Below the pieces are notes generated by a model that saw only the letters and a list, made by a program, of their open reading frames with translations, searched no databases and was not told where the DNA came from. A DNA stretch of 64,000 bases from Polyangiaceae bacterium (GTDB lineage Bacteria; Myxococcota_A; Polyangia; Polyangiales; Polyangiaceae), in contig JAHBVY010000004.1 in NCBI GenBank assembly GCA_019637265.1, forward strand, positions 1-64,000, given 5' to 3'. A program made the position numbers and the translations under genes. Positions within the stretch are counted from its first letter, which is position 1, and every line of letters begins with the position of its first letter. This document shows, piece after piece, positions 8,185 to 18,540 of the stretch.

Positions 8185-9345
8185 CTAACCCCACTGGAAG
8201 CCGACCACGCGCTCGATGATGTCCTCGAAGCGGTCAGCGCCGAAGTGGGCGCCGCTGGTCATCCAATCCGTGTGGAGGGTGCCGGGGGTATCGTCGTGGA
8301 AATGCCCCAGCATGTCCAGGTGGTCGCCCTCGCCGGCCCAGAGCAGCTTACCCCACAGCATGCTGAGCGTCGGCACCACGCCGTCGTTGCTGCGGTCATC
8401 CACCTCTTGGCGCACCCCGGCGAGCAGCTGCGCGCGCTCCGCCGGCGTCGGCGTGGCGTAGGGGTAGCGCTTGTGCGCCTGAGAGGTGAAGGTGTAGAGC
8501 GTGGAGTACACCCCCGCCGTCAGCGCTGCGTAAGGCGATCTTACTTTTTTGGCAATCCGCAGGGAAACGGGGGGCGGCGCCGCCGCGGCCACGCAGCCGT
8601 AGCGCACGTGGTCGCAGTCCTCCGTCGCCGCGTTGAAGAGGTCGAGCGCCTCCGGCATCAGCTGGATCACGCCGCCTTGATCGAGCCGCACCTTGGAGAG
8701 GAAATCGCGAATTTCCCCGCGGCCATTGCGATCCACGTAGCGGAGGACCATGTCCGTCGCGCGGCTGATGAGGCGTGAGTCGCCGCCGAGCAGCTGGTCG
8801 ACGCCGCCGAGCGCCGCGAGCAGGCGCGAGAACACCGCGAGCGACGGCTCCGAGGCGGACAGCGACACCACGGTGAGCAAGCTGAGCGCGTAGAGCACCC
8901 GCGTGCCGCTCACGGTCGCGAAATAGCCGGCGAGCGGCGTACCGTAGTGCGGCGTATTGAGCGTGACCAGCGTCTCCACGCGCCGCGTCCAGTCGAGCTG
9001 ACCCACCTTCACCGGCAGGTTCGTGGTGGGCGAGAGCGCGAGGCGAGCGTCCAACCCGCCGGTGGAGTGACCGATCAGGTGGATGGGCAGGCCGTCCGTC
9101 GCGTGGGCGCTCACCTGAGACGCGAGCATTGCCGCGCGGTAACGGATGGACGAGGTGGGCGGCGTCGGCACCACCTCGATGGCGACCTCTTTCCCCCGGA
9201 GCCGCCAGCTCTTCTGCAGCGCGTGACGCAGGTGCACGAAGTAATCGAACCCGGCGAGCGTGCCGAACCCGAACATGCCCGGGATGAGGTAGATGCGAGC
9301 AGCGGGCTCAGGCACGGTGGGCGACGTCGACATCACGCGCCCCAT
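8185..9345 (-). CDS. Alpha/beta-hydrolase, lipase/esterase-like
   Basis: 386 residues. It begins with a short arm, then YLIPGMFGFG (an oxyanion-hole region), the nucleophile elbow GHSTGGLD (Ser near 95-100) and, near the C-terminus, SDGVVPT and HLDMLGHFHD, which can supply the catalytic Asp and His. No clear signal peptide, so it may be cytoplasmic or use another export route. ATG 9333 (MSTSPT) is an alternative start four codons in. Family resemblance is to triacylglycerol lipase-like hydrolases; substrate unknown. Confidence 0.8.
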   Translation of the reverse strand: MGRVMSTSPTVPEPAARIYLIPGMFGFGTLAGFDYFVHLRHALQKSWRLRGKEVAIEVVPTPPTSSIRYRAAMLASQVSAHATDGLPIHLIGHSTGGLDARLALSPTTNLPVKVGQLDWTRRVETLVTLNTPHYGTPLAGYFATVSGTRVLYALSLLTVVSLSASEPSLAVFSRLLAALGGVDQLLGGDSRLISRATDMVLRYVDRNGRGEIRDFLSKVRLDQGGVIQLMPEALDLFNAATEDCDHVRYGCVAAAAPPPVSLRIAKKVRSPYAALTAGVYSTLYTFTSQAHKRYPYATPTPAERAQLLAGVRQEVDDRSNDGVVPTLSMLWGKLLWAGEGDHLDMLGHFHDDTPGTLHTDWMTSGAHFGADRFEDIIERVVGFQWG

Positions 9346-9373
9346 AGCACGCCTGGGTGGAGGGTTGAGAGCT

Positions 9374-9424
9374 CGGGTTTGGGGGTTGGTAGCAGCGCGC
9401 GACGCCGCTCGTCCACGCAGTCAC
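9374..9424. repeat. Dispersed repeat, GGGTTTGGGGGTTGGTAGC family, copy 1
   Basis: The 19-base block GGGTTTGGGGGTTGGTAGC is followed by a weaker shared tail (GCGACGCCGC, then GCAGTCACT). The same order of blocks is found at 38164-38216 and 44491-44548, always between genes. Confidence 0.6.
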
Positions 9425-10860
9425 TCGCCGTCGATGCGCGCGACCAACAGCGAGCCAACCTCGAGCGCGCTGCGCGACCCAGGTGCCTCCTCAGGAGACG
9501 CCTTCACCTCCCGCAGCTCCACGCGGTAACTCCCGGCGGGCAACTCGAGGCGCAGGCGACGCGCGTCGCTGCCGAGGCAGCGCTGGGGCTCAGCCTCCGA
9601 GGAGAGCACCACGTCGCGCGCCACCCGACGATCGAAGCCGAGCAGCTCCACCCGCGCGCGCTCCGTGAGGCGCAGGCGGTAACTCACGCCGCGCGCCGCG
9701 CCACCACAAGGCCCCGCCGGCAGCTCCGCCGCCCGCGCGCTGAAGTCGATGAGCGGCCAGCCGGGTGGCTCGTAAGGCGTGCTGTTCGTTCCATCGCCTG
9801 ACCACTCGGCCTGGCGGCGCGCCTCGCCCAACTTACCGGCGCGCGCCGCGAGCAGGCGCGCGAGCACCTCCAGGGTGAGGTGATTGCGGCGGTTGTACCC
9901 CGCCTCCAACCCCTGAGGGCTGAAGTCACACGGCGCGCGACCGGCGGGCCCGCTGTAGGTGGTGGGGTGGATGCCGTCACCGGTGAGCCCGCGCCGCGGC
10001 AAGGCGGAGAGCGCCAAGTGGAGATCGACCAGGGGCGCCTCGAAGGCCTGCGCCAGGCCGCGGATCACGGCGTTGTAGCGCGGCACCTCCGCCGCCGAGC
10101 GCGCGCGATCGGCGCGGCTAGGGATGGTGTAGAGCACCGGGAGCGCGCCCGCGCGGTGCACCTGCTCCACCACGTCGAACAGCTTGTCCGCGAAGTGGTG
10201 AATCGCGCCCACCTCGATGTCATTGGTGCCGAACTGAATCAAGGCGTAGCGCGCTCGCAGCGCCTGCTGCTCCTGACGTAAGCCACCGAACAGCGCGCTG
10301 TGCGCGCTCCAACCGACCACCGCCGCCGCGCTGGTGCGCCCGAAGGAGCCTCCGTACGGGCCCCCGGCGCCGAAGTGGAGCGCCGCTTGGTGCAGCGCGG
10401 GGTCGAGCGCAGAGTGCAGCAAGGGAGCCTGCTTCGATGGGTGTACCGATGGCTGCGAGGTGGGTCGTGCCGCCTCCAGCGCCTTCAGCGTCTGCGGGCG
10501 CCCGATGCAGAACAGGCTGTCGCCGCTGGCGGTGATGGAGTCGCCCACCTTCATGAAGCGATCTTCACGGAGCCCTGGGTGCGCGGCGACGTGCGCCTCC
10601 CAGACGGCCACCTGACGAGCGTCGATCGGCGAGTGGATGGCGCCGAATGGATAGCGAGGCGCGTGCGCTCGCTGAGTCAGGTCGACGTCCTGGTTGGGTG
10701 CGTCGCTCGCGGCGTCCGGAGCGCTGGGCTGTGCGCCGATCGCGCTGGACGGCGCTGCGACGGGCGACGCGCTGGGCGACGTGCTGCGCGCGGTGCGCGG
10801 CGACTCCTGCACCTCCCCACGGCAGGCGACGGCGCACAAGGCGAGCAGCAGCCACCGCAT
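9421..10860 (-). CDS. SGNH/GDSL-type hydrolase lipoprotein
   Basis: 479 residues. An N-terminal hydrophobic leader ends in AVAC (Cys13), followed by a Ser/Pro/Ala-rich linker to about residue 60. The hydrolase part shows KVGDSITASG (block I, Ser108), GGSFGRTS (block II Gly), IQFGTNDIEVG (block III, GxND) and DGIHPTTY (block V, DxxH), so the SGNH set is complete. A C-terminal region of about 120 residues may be an extra beta-domain. Likely esterase or deacetylase acting on envelope or external glycans; substrate cannot be read. Gene stands alone on the minus strand. Confidence 0.85.
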   Translation of the reverse strand: MRWLLLALCAVACRGEVQESPRTARSTSPSASPVAAPSSAIGAQPSAPDAASDAPNQDVDLTQRAHAPRYPFGAIHSPIDARQVAVWEAHVAAHPGLREDRFMKVGDSITASGDSLFCIGRPQTLKALEAARPTSQPSVHPSKQAPLLHSALDPALHQAALHFGAGGPYGGSFGRTSAAAVVGWSAHSALFGGLRQEQQALRARYALIQFGTNDIEVGAIHHFADKLFDVVEQVHRAGALPVLYTIPSRADRARSAAEVPRYNAVIRGLAQAFEAPLVDLHLALSALPRRGLTGDGIHPTTYSGPAGRAPCDFSPQGLEAGYNRRNHLTLEVLARLLAARAGKLGEARRQAEWSGDGTNSTPYEPPGWPLIDFSARAAELPAGPCGGAARGVSYRLRLTERARVELLGFDRRVARDVVLSSEAEPQRCLGSDARRLRLELPAGSYRVELREVKASPEEAPGSRSALEVGSLLVARIDGE

Positions 10861-10918
10861 ACACGGGGCTTGCCTCGCTAACCCCGCCGCCGCAAGCCTG
10901 CACGGCGCCCAAAGCCAC

Positions 10919-10948
10919 GTAGGGCAGCCCCCCGTGGCTGCCCTTCAC
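10919..10948. repeat. REP-like hairpin GGGCAGCC...GGCTGCCC, copy 1
   Basis: Perfect 8-base arms (10922-10929 and 10936-10943) with loop CCCCGT, preceded by GTA and followed by TTCAC. A nearly identical unit follows at 10970-11000. Confidence 0.75.
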
Positions 10949-10969
10949 ACATCGCATGACGAGCACCAG

Positions 10970-11000
10970 GTAGGGGCAGCCCCCCGTGGCTGCCCTTCAC
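10970..11000. repeat. REP-like hairpin GGGCAGCC...GGCTGCCC, copy 2
   Basis: Same arms (10974-10981, 10988-10995), loop and flanks (GTAGGG, TTCAC) as the copy 51 bases before it. A GC-swapped relative with arms GGGCGGCC/GGCCGCCC is at 14127-14146. All lie between genes. Confidence 0.75.
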
Positions 11001-11041
11001 CCTGAAGACAAACGGCCGAGAGTCCGTGTAGGCTCGCGCGG

Positions 11042-11698
11042 ATGAGCCGGCCGGAGGTGAGCATCCGCGATCTGACGAGGGCGGACGTCCCGCGCGCCGC
11101 CGAAGTGCTGGCCCGCGCCTTCACCACCAACCCTGGCATCGTCGCGATCTTCAGCGACGTCAGTGATACTGACCGCATCCCGGTGCTCGAGCGCCTCTAT
11201 CGGCGCCTGATCGAGGCCTGCATCCTGGGCGCGGTGGCGCGCGGCGCCTTCGTCCAGGATGAGCTGGTCGGGGCGCAGCTCGCTTATGAGCCGGGCCAGT
11301 TCCCGCTCAGCGGGAGCGCCAATTGGCTGATGCTGAAGGGCCTCTGGGAGGCGGGCCCGCGCTACGTGCACCGCCTGGTGATCGCCGACGCGCTGCTCCG
11401 AGGTCGCCACATCAGCACGCCCCACTGCTACTTGTTCATGCTCGGGGTCGACCCCGCTCAGCAGGGCCGGGGGTTTGGCGGTGCGCTGCTGCGCGACTTC
11501 AACGAGCGCGCCCGGAGGCTCGGGGTCGACGCTTACCTCGAGACGGATCGCACCTCGGCCTACGCGCTGTACCGCCACGACGGTTACCGCACGCTGCGTG
11601 AAGAGGTGTTCGGCCTCCAAGGTTACGTGCGCACCTGGTTCATGCTGAAGCCGCTCGCCGCCTTGCAAGCACACGGCGCAGCGACGGGCGCTGCCTGA
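11042..11698 (+). CDS. GNAT-family N-acetyltransferase
   Basis: 218 residues covering one GNAT fold. The acetyl-CoA-binding motif A reads LGVDPAQQGRGFGGALL (QGRGFG loop), preceded by the usual beta-strand YLFMLGV and followed by LETDRTSAYALYRHDGYR, the common C-terminal motif. It may start at ATG 11042, shortly after two REP-like hairpins. Substrate unknown. Not obviously in an operon; the prolyl oligopeptidase follows after about 180 bases holding a dispersed repeat. Confidence 0.88.
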   Translation: MSRPEVSIRDLTRADVPRAAEVLARAFTTNPGIVAIFSDVSDTDRIPVLERLYRRLIEACILGAVARGAFVQDELVGAQLAYEPGQFPLSGSANWLMLKGLWEAGPRYVHRLVIADALLRGRHISTPHCYLFMLGVDPAQQGRGFGGALLRDFNERARRLGVDAYLETDRTSAYALYRHDGYRTLREEVFGLQGYVRTWFMLKPLAALQAHGAATGAA

Positions 11699-11750
11699 CG
11701 TCGGGCGCTCAGAGCTGCACAGCGACGCGTGTGCGTGTGGCTTCGACATG

Positions 11751-11778
11751 GTGCGGTGCCGTCCAACCCCCTAAATCC
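11751..11778. repeat. Dispersed repeat, GCGGTGCCGTCCAACCCCC family, copy 1
   Basis: The block GTGCGGTGCCGTCCAACCCC followed by CTAAATCC recurs at 59806-59835 and 61928-61953 and, inverted, at 30891-30919. It lies in the gap upstream of the prolyl oligopeptidase gene. Confidence 0.65.
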
Positions 11779-11879
11779 TCAGAAGAGGCCAACGCTCGCC
11801 GCGAGCGCGCGAGGAGCGCACCCCCAAAACCCTCGAAACACCGGGCGCTTGCTGCGCGACGCTCTGGAGGATCTGCGGT

Positions 11880-14093
11880 ATGAGCGCGGCCATGACCCTC
11901 AGAACCTTCGCCTGGGCCTCGTGCGCTTGGCTCCTCGTGAGCTGCGGCGGCGCGAGCAGCACCACCCCCGAAGCGCCGAGCCCGCCCGCCACGGAGGCCC
12001 CCGACATGAACAGTGCACCTGCCCATTTTGGCCCGCCGCTCGCCCGCGTGGAGCGCACGGCCGACACCATCCATGGGCAACAGGTGCCGGACCCGTACCG
12101 CTGGCTCGAGGCGGAGAAGGAGCCTGAAGTCAAGGCTTGGATGAAGGAGTACGACCGCTTCACCCGCGGCTACCTGAACGAGCTCCCGGGCCGCGCGGCG
12201 CTCACCGCGCGGGTGAATGAGCTCTCTTACATCGACTTCGTGGGCGCGCCGCGGCGCCGTGGGAACTACGTATTTTTCACGCGGCGCCACAAGGACAAAG
12301 AAAAAGCCATCTACTACGTGCGCCAGGGCAAGACGGGAGAGCCGAAGGTGCTGCTCGACCCGAACACCATGAGCAAAGATGGCAGCATCGCCGTGAAGGG
12401 CATTTTCCCTTCCTATGACGGGAAGACCGTCGTCTACAAGCTGAGCAAGAACAACGCGGACGAGGCGACGCTCCACATCATGGATGTTTCCACGTTGGAG
12501 ACGCGGGAGGCCGAGGAGATCATCGGCGCGAAGTACGCTTACCCTTCGTGGTCCGCCGACCATCAGGGGTTTTACTACGTCAGGCTCCCTACCGACCCGA
12601 GCATCCCTGTCTCTGAGCTGCCGGGCTACGCCGAGCTCCGCTATCACAAACTGGGCACGAGCCCTGACACGGACGCGCTCATCTACGAGAAGAGCGGCGA
12701 CCCGAAGCGCTTCCTCCACGGTGAGGTGTCCCGCGACGGGCGCTGGCTCCTCGCTTACCACAACCACGGCTGGAACCGGACGGACGTCTACTTCCGTGAC
12801 CTCAAGGCAGCCCACCTGCCTAGCGGCAAGGAGGGCTTCACCCCGCTGGTGGTGGGGGAGGACGCCAAGTTCAGCGTGCTGCCGTGGCAGGGCAAGTTCT
12901 ATATCCACACGGAATATGGCGCGCCGCGCGGCCGCGTGCTGGTGGCGGACCCGAAGCAGCCCAAGCTCGCCGCGTTCAAGGAGCTGATCGGCGAGCAGGA
13001 GGACGCCGTGCTGGAGGACGTGGGCATCGTCGGCGGCCGCCTCACGCTGGGCTACCTGCGCCGCGCCAGCACGGAGCTCCGCCTGCACGAGCTGAGCGGC
13101 AAGCTGGTGCGCTCCATCGCGCTGCCCAGCATTGGCAGCGCCACGAACCTGATGGGCAACCCGGAGGACGACGACGCCTATTACACCTTCTCCTCCTTCA
13201 CGACGCCGTTCACCACCTATGAGGTGAGCGTGAAGAGCGGTGAGAGCAAGCCCTACTTCACGCTCAGCGTGCCGGTAGACGCCTCCCCCTACGAGGTGAA
13301 GCAGGTGCACTACCCCTCGAAGGACGGCACCCAGATCAGCATGTTCATCGTGCACAAGCGCGGCATCACGCTGGACGGCAGCACGCCATTTTTGCTGCAT
13401 GGATATGGCGGCTTCAACATCAACAAGACGCCCGAGTTCGACGCCGCGAACTTCGCCTGGCTCGAGCGCGGCGCCGGCTACGCGGTGCCGAACCTGCGCG
13501 GCGGCGGGGAGTACGGGGAGGACTGGCACCGCGACGGCATGCTGCTGAAGAAGCAGAACGTGTTCGACGACTTCATCGCCGCGGCAGAGTACCTGACGAA
13601 AGCGGGCTACACCCGGCCGGAGCGGCTCGCCATCAGCGGCGGCTCGAACGGGGGGCTGCTCGTGGGCGCGGTGATGACGCAGCGGCCGGAGCTGTTCAAG
13701 GCGGTGGTGTGCGCGGTGCCACTGCTCGACATGGTGCGTTACCACCTGTTCGGCTCCGGGAAGACTTGGATCGCGGAGTATGGCTCGGCGGACGACCCTG
13801 AGCAGTTCCGCGCGCTCCACGCCTACTCGCCCTACCATCACGTGAAGCGAGGCGTGAGCTACCCGGCGCTCCTGATGCTGAGCGCGGACAGCGACGACCG
13901 GGTGGACCCAATGCACGCGCGGAAATTCACCGCCGCCATCCAGGCGGCCCAAGGCTCACCCACCACGCCCGTGCTGTTCCGCATGGAAGCCAACGCCGGC
14001 CACGGCGGCGGCGACCTGGTGGAGAAGACGGTGGAACGCAAGGTAGACACCTTCGCCTTCCTGTTCAGCCAGCTTGGGGTGCGCCTCGATTGA
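11880..14093 (+). CDS. Prolyl oligopeptidase family serine peptidase (S9A), lipoprotein
   Basis: 737 residues. A leader ends in LLVSCGG (lipobox Cys), so the enzyme is probably lipid-anchored in the envelope. PDPYRWLE marks the start of the catalytic unit; the middle (about 110-450) is the seven-bladed propeller; the hydrolase domain has [17 protein letters not shown], the nucleophile GGSNGGLL (Ser589), DSDDRVDP (Asp) and NAGHGGG (His). Cleaves short peptides after proline in characterised relatives. Length agrees with the family plus leader. Confidence 0.93.
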   Translation: MSAAMTLRTFAWASCAWLLVSCGGASSTTPEAPSPPATEAPDMNSAPAHFGPPLARVERTADTIHGQQVPDPYRWLEAEKEPEVKAWMKEYDRFTRGYLNELPGRAALTARVNELSYIDFVGAPRRRGNYVFFTRRHKDKEKAIYYVRQGKTGEPKVLLDPNTMSKDGSIAVKGIFPSYDGKTVVYKLSKNNADEATLHIMDVSTLETREAEEIIGAKYAYPSWSADHQGFYYVRLPTDPSIPVSELPGYAELRYHKLGTSPDTDALIYEKSGDPKRFLHGEVSRDGRWLLAYHNHGWNRTDVYFRDLKAAHLPSGKEGFTPLVVGEDAKFSVLPWQGKFYIHTEYGAPRGRVLVADPKQPKLAAFKELIGEQEDAVLEDVGIVGGRLTLGYLRRASTELRLHELSGKLVRSIALPSIGSATNLMGNPEDDDAYYTFSSFTTPFTTYEVSVKSGESKPYFTLSVPVDASPYEVKQVHYPSKDGTQISMFIVHKRGITLDGSTPFLLHGYGGFNINKTPEFDAANFAWLERGAGYAVPNLRGGGEYGEDWHRDGMLLKKQNVFDDFIAAAEYLTKAGYTRPERLAISGGSNGGLLVGAVMTQRPELFKAVVCAVPLLDMVRYHLFGSGKTWIAEYGSADDPEQFRALHAYSPYHHVKRGVSYPALLMLSADSDDRVDPMHARKFTAAIQAAQGSPTTPVLFRMEANAGHGGGDLVEKTVERKVDTFAFLFSQLGVRLD

Positions 14094-14126
14094 CATCGAG
14101 GTGGGTTGGCCTCAGGTGGGCACAGG

Positions 14127-14146
14127 GGGCGGCCCCGTGGCCGCCC
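14127..14146. terminator. GGGCGGCC/GGCCGCCC hairpin after the peptidase gene
   Basis: Perfect 8-base arms around CCGT, 33 bases after the stop of the prolyl oligopeptidase gene. It belongs by shape and flanks (CTCAC) to the REP-like family at 10919-11000, and may act as a terminator. Confidence 0.5.
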
Positions 14147-14278
14147 TCACGCGGGTGAGCGGCGTGATCGGCGTGAGGCGATTGTTGGCAGGGGATCTGT
14201 CAATCGTCGCCTGACGGGCGCGACGGGGACACGAAGGCAGTTCGATAGGGCACCCGGGAGGTGCCGAGGGAGTGAGTG

Positions 14279-15301
14279 ATGCGAGCGATCTGGATTCGGA
14301 AGCACGGCGGGCCGGAGGTGCTGGAGGTGCGGGAGACGCCCACGTCGGAGCCCAAGGCGGGGGAGGTGGTGGTCCGCGTCAAGGCGGCGGGCCTGAACTT
14401 CGCTGAAATTTCCGCGCGGCAAGGTCTCTACCCCGACGCGCCGAAGCCACCTTGCGTGGTGGGCTACGAGGGCTCAGGCGTGGTGGAGCGGCTCGGCCCC
14501 GGCGTGAGCGAGCTGAGGGAGGGCGACCGCGTGGTCTACCTCACGCGCTTCGGCGGCCACGCGAGCGAGGTGGTGCTGCCAGCGCGGCAAGCGCTGAAGA
14601 TGCCCGAGAACATGAGCTTCGAGCACGCCGCGGCGCTGCCGGTGAACTACCTCACGGCGTATCACATGCTCACGCGCGTCCACCGCACGCGCCCGGGTGA
14701 GCACGTCCTGATCCACATGGCGGCGGGCGGGGTCGGCACCGCCGCGCTCCAGCTCTGCCGCCACATTGGGGGCATCACCACCTATGGCACCGCCTCCGCC
14801 GGCAAGCATGACTACGTGCGCTCACACGGCTGCACTCACCCCATCGACTACCGCAGCCAGGACTACGTCGCAGAAATAAGACGCCTGACTGACGGTCGCG
14901 GGGTGGACTTGGTGTTGGACGCGCTGGGCGGCGCCGACTGGAAGAAGGGCTACAGCCTGCTCAAGCCCGCCGGCATGCTGATCGGCTTTGGGCTGGCGAA
15001 CACGAACACGGGCGGCAAGCGCAAGCTGCTCCACGTGGCGAAGGAGCTCCTCAGCGTGCCGCGCTACAGCATGTTCACGCTGCTGAACGACAACAAAGCG
15101 GTGGCAGGGGTGAACGTGGGGCACATGTGGGAGGAGCTCGATCTCCTCACGGAGGAGATGGGGGAGCTGCTCGCGCTGTACTCGGATGGCGTCATCGAGC
15201 CCCACATCCACCAGACCTTCCCCTTCTCCCAGGCGGCCGAAGCCTGGGCGCAGCTCGAGCTCGGTAAGAACCAGGGCAAGGTGCTGCTCATCCCAGACTG
15301 A
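14279..15301 (+). CDS. Zinc-independent MDR oxidoreductase (quinone reductase-like)
   Basis: About 340 residues. ATG 14279 is preferred over the GTG just before it; a GAGGGAG ribosome site precedes it. The GroES-like domain shows KHGGPEVLEVRE, AGLNFAEISARQGLYP and VVGYEGSGVVE; the Rossmann domain has AAGGVGTAALQLC. The catalytic-zinc Cys and the four-Cys structural zinc lobe of alcohol dehydrogenases are missing, which points to the quinone oxidoreductase/VAT-1 branch using NADPH. Cytoplasmic. Physiological substrate unknown; followed after 39 bases by rhlE-like gene, so co-transcription is possible. Confidence 0.9.
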   Translation: MRAIWIRKHGGPEVLEVRETPTSEPKAGEVVVRVKAAGLNFAEISARQGLYPDAPKPPCVVGYEGSGVVERLGPGVSELREGDRVVYLTRFGGHASEVVLPARQALKMPENMSFEHAAALPVNYLTAYHMLTRVHRTRPGEHVLIHMAAGGVGTAALQLCRHIGGITTYGTASAGKHDYVRSHGCTHPIDYRSQDYVAEIRRLTDGRGVDLVLDALGGADWKKGYSLLKPAGMLIGFGLANTNTGGKRKLLHVAKELLSVPRYSMFTLLNDNKAVAGVNVGHMWEELDLLTEEMGELLALYSDGVIEPHIHQTFPFSQAAEAWAQLELGKNQGKVLLIPD

Positions 15302-15340
15302 TACGAATCGCCGCAAAAACCTCGACCGCGGGCGCGCGCT

Positions 15341-16732
<1,392 letters not shown>

Positions 16733-16856
16733 GGGCCTGACTCTCCGAGACCCGTCGCCGCCGCGGCGCAGCCGGTCAGCAACCCGCGGAGGAATAGATG
16801 CGGGTAATCGCGCGCTGAGCTGGGGTTTTGTTGGTTTTGGTTGTACGCTCGCGTTT

Positions 16857-17987
16857 GTGCCGACAGCCGCCGACGAGCAGACCCGCGTCTTGGTGGTGGA
16901 CGACGAGCGGTTCATCCGCGAGGTCTTGGCGGACTTCCTTGGGATGGAGGGCTACCTGGTGCGCACGGCGGAGGACGGCGCCGCCGCCTCGCGGGAGCTC
17001 GACCGCGCCCGGTACCACGTCATCATCACCGACCTGAAGATGCCCAACATGGGCGGGCTCGATCTCCTACGGGAAATCAAGAGCAAGAGCCCTGACGCGG
17101 TCACCCTGGTGATGACCGGCTTCGGCACGGTGGAGACCGCCATCGACGCCATGAAGTGCGGCGCGTTCGATTACGTGCTGAAGCCCTTCAAGGTGGAGCA
17201 AGTGCTCGCGTTGGTGCGCCAGGGCTTGCAAGCGCGGCGCGAAGGCGCACGGCAGAACGCGGAGCGCGTGAAGAGCGACGCCAAGGCCGAGCTGGGCGCG
17301 CGCTTCGAGCGCATGATGGACACGCTGTGGCTCGCCTATCACCCCATCGTGCACATCGGCGGCGGGGTGTACGGCTTCGAGGCGCTGATGCGCTCGGAGG
17401 AGCCCTCGTTCCCCGACCCGAGCTCGGTGCTGAGCGCCGCTGAGGAGCTTGGCTTACTACATCGCTTGGGGCGGCAGATCCGCGCGCGCGCCGTGGAGGG
17501 TTTCGTCCACGCGCCGGCCGACGCCATCCTGTTCGTCAACCTGCACCCGGCTGACCTCACCGACCCTGAGCTCTACTCGCAGAGCGCGCCGCTCGCCGCC
17601 ATGGCGGAGCGCGTGGTGCTCGAGGTCACTGAGCGCGCCTCACTCGATAAAATGAGCGACGTGCGTGAGCGCGTCGCCAAGCTACGCGCGCTGGGTTACC
17701 GCGTGGCAATCGATGACCTGGGCGCGGGCTACGCCGGGCTCGCCTCCTTCACCAAGCTCGAGCCCGAGATCGTGAAGCTGGATATGTCGCTGGTGCGTGA
17801 CGTGCACCTGAACGTCACCCAGGAGAAGATCATCGTCGCGATGATGAGCCTCGCCCGCGAGCTGAAGGCCCGGGTGGTGGCGGAGGGCGTGGAGACGGAG
17901 GAGGAGCGCGCCAAGCTCGCATCCCTCGGCTGCGACTTGCTCCAGGGCTTCTTGTTCGCGCGCCCCGAGCGCATCGTGCGACCTTAG
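16857..17987 (+). CDS. Response regulator with EAL phosphodiesterase domain (second paralogue)
   Basis: The start is GTG 16857 (reading MPTAADEQ); the frame is open far upstream but only as a shadow of the helicase tail. About 376 residues: REC with VVDDERF and phospho-acceptor Asp in ITDLKMPNMGG, KPF Lys, then EAL with FEALMR, FVNLHP, LEVTER, IDDLGAGYAG, VKLD, AEGVET and LQGF. All residues expected for c-di-GMP hydrolysis are there. Same domain order and motif wording as the protein at 4843-6003, so a paralogue. No kinase gene is adjacent, so it is an orphan regulator. Confidence 0.9.
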   Translation: MPTAADEQTRVLVVDDERFIREVLADFLGMEGYLVRTAEDGAAASRELDRARYHVIITDLKMPNMGGLDLLREIKSKSPDAVTLVMTGFGTVETAIDAMKCGAFDYVLKPFKVEQVLALVRQGLQARREGARQNAERVKSDAKAELGARFERMMDTLWLAYHPIVHIGGGVYGFEALMRSEEPSFPDPSSVLSAAEELGLLHRLGRQIRARAVEGFVHAPADAILFVNLHPADLTDPELYSQSAPLAAMAERVVLEVTERASLDKMSDVRERVAKLRALGYRVAIDDLGAGYAGLASFTKLEPEIVKLDMSLVRDVHLNVTQEKIIVAMMSLARELKARVVAEGVETEEERAKLASLGCDLLQGFLFARPERIVRP

Positions 17988-18131
17988 CACGCTCGAGCGC
18001 TGCTGCTAGCGACGTCAGCCAGCGTCGCGGGGCGCTTCTTCGCCGACAACCCGATGCGCTAGCCCGGGAATATCGTCAGCTAAAGTGGCTATTGACGCCA
18101 CCTCAGCGAGTTGCTCCCCCATAGCAAGCGC

Positions 18132-18539
18132 TCATGGAGCGGACGCGCAGGTCACGGAGCACTGCCCCAGCGCGTGGGCCGCGGCGCCGTCAGCCTGCTC
18201 TACCCAGGGGCGCACGCAGCGCGCGGTGCCCCCGCTGGTGCACTGGGAGAGGAGCGAAGCGCAGTCCTCGTCGAGCTCGCACCCCTCCTCCGCGCTCGGC
18301 GGCTGCTTTCGCGCGGCATCGACCTCCCCGCTGCTACCATCGCTTGGAGCCTCAGCGCTTCGCGGCTCCTCTTGCGCGCCTGACGCTTCAGGCGCCGCGC
18401 TCTGGGGCGGCCCCACCTGTGACCCCGCGCAGCCAAGGACGCTCAACCCCAGCCACGCGAGCCAGGCACTGGCGCCCACGGCACCGCGCAGGGTGGCGCC
18501 CGCTTCGAAGCGCCGCTCGAGCCGCGATGAGCGTTCCAT
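18132..18539 (-). CDS. Small Cys-rich lipoprotein, unknown function
   Basis: 135 residues. A basic N-terminus, hydrophobic stretch and SVLGC lipobox are followed by a Pro/Ser/Ala/Glu linker and a short Cys-rich module (CELDEDCASLLSQC, ARC, GQCSVTC). The start codon lies two bases after the stop of the esterase gene (18541), so the two are probably co-transcribed. I recognise no family; conserved Cys spacing like this is frequent in myxobacterial envelope proteins, which is general knowledge and not shown here. Confidence 0.6.
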   Translation of the reverse strand: MERSSRLERRFEAGATLRGAVGASAWLAWLGLSVLGCAGSQVGPPQSAAPEASGAQEEPRSAEAPSDGSSGEVDAARKQPPSAEEGCELDEDCASLLSQCTSGGTARCVRPWVEQADGAAAHALGQCSVTCASAP

Positions 18540-18540
18540 G

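Noticed and set aside
11709-13952. A 747-codon open frame on the minus strand opposite the prolyl oligopeptidase gene
   Set aside because: It is exactly antisense to a well-supported gene, is dominated by Arg/Ala/Val/His and has no domain motif; long antisense frames are expected in GC-rich codon use.
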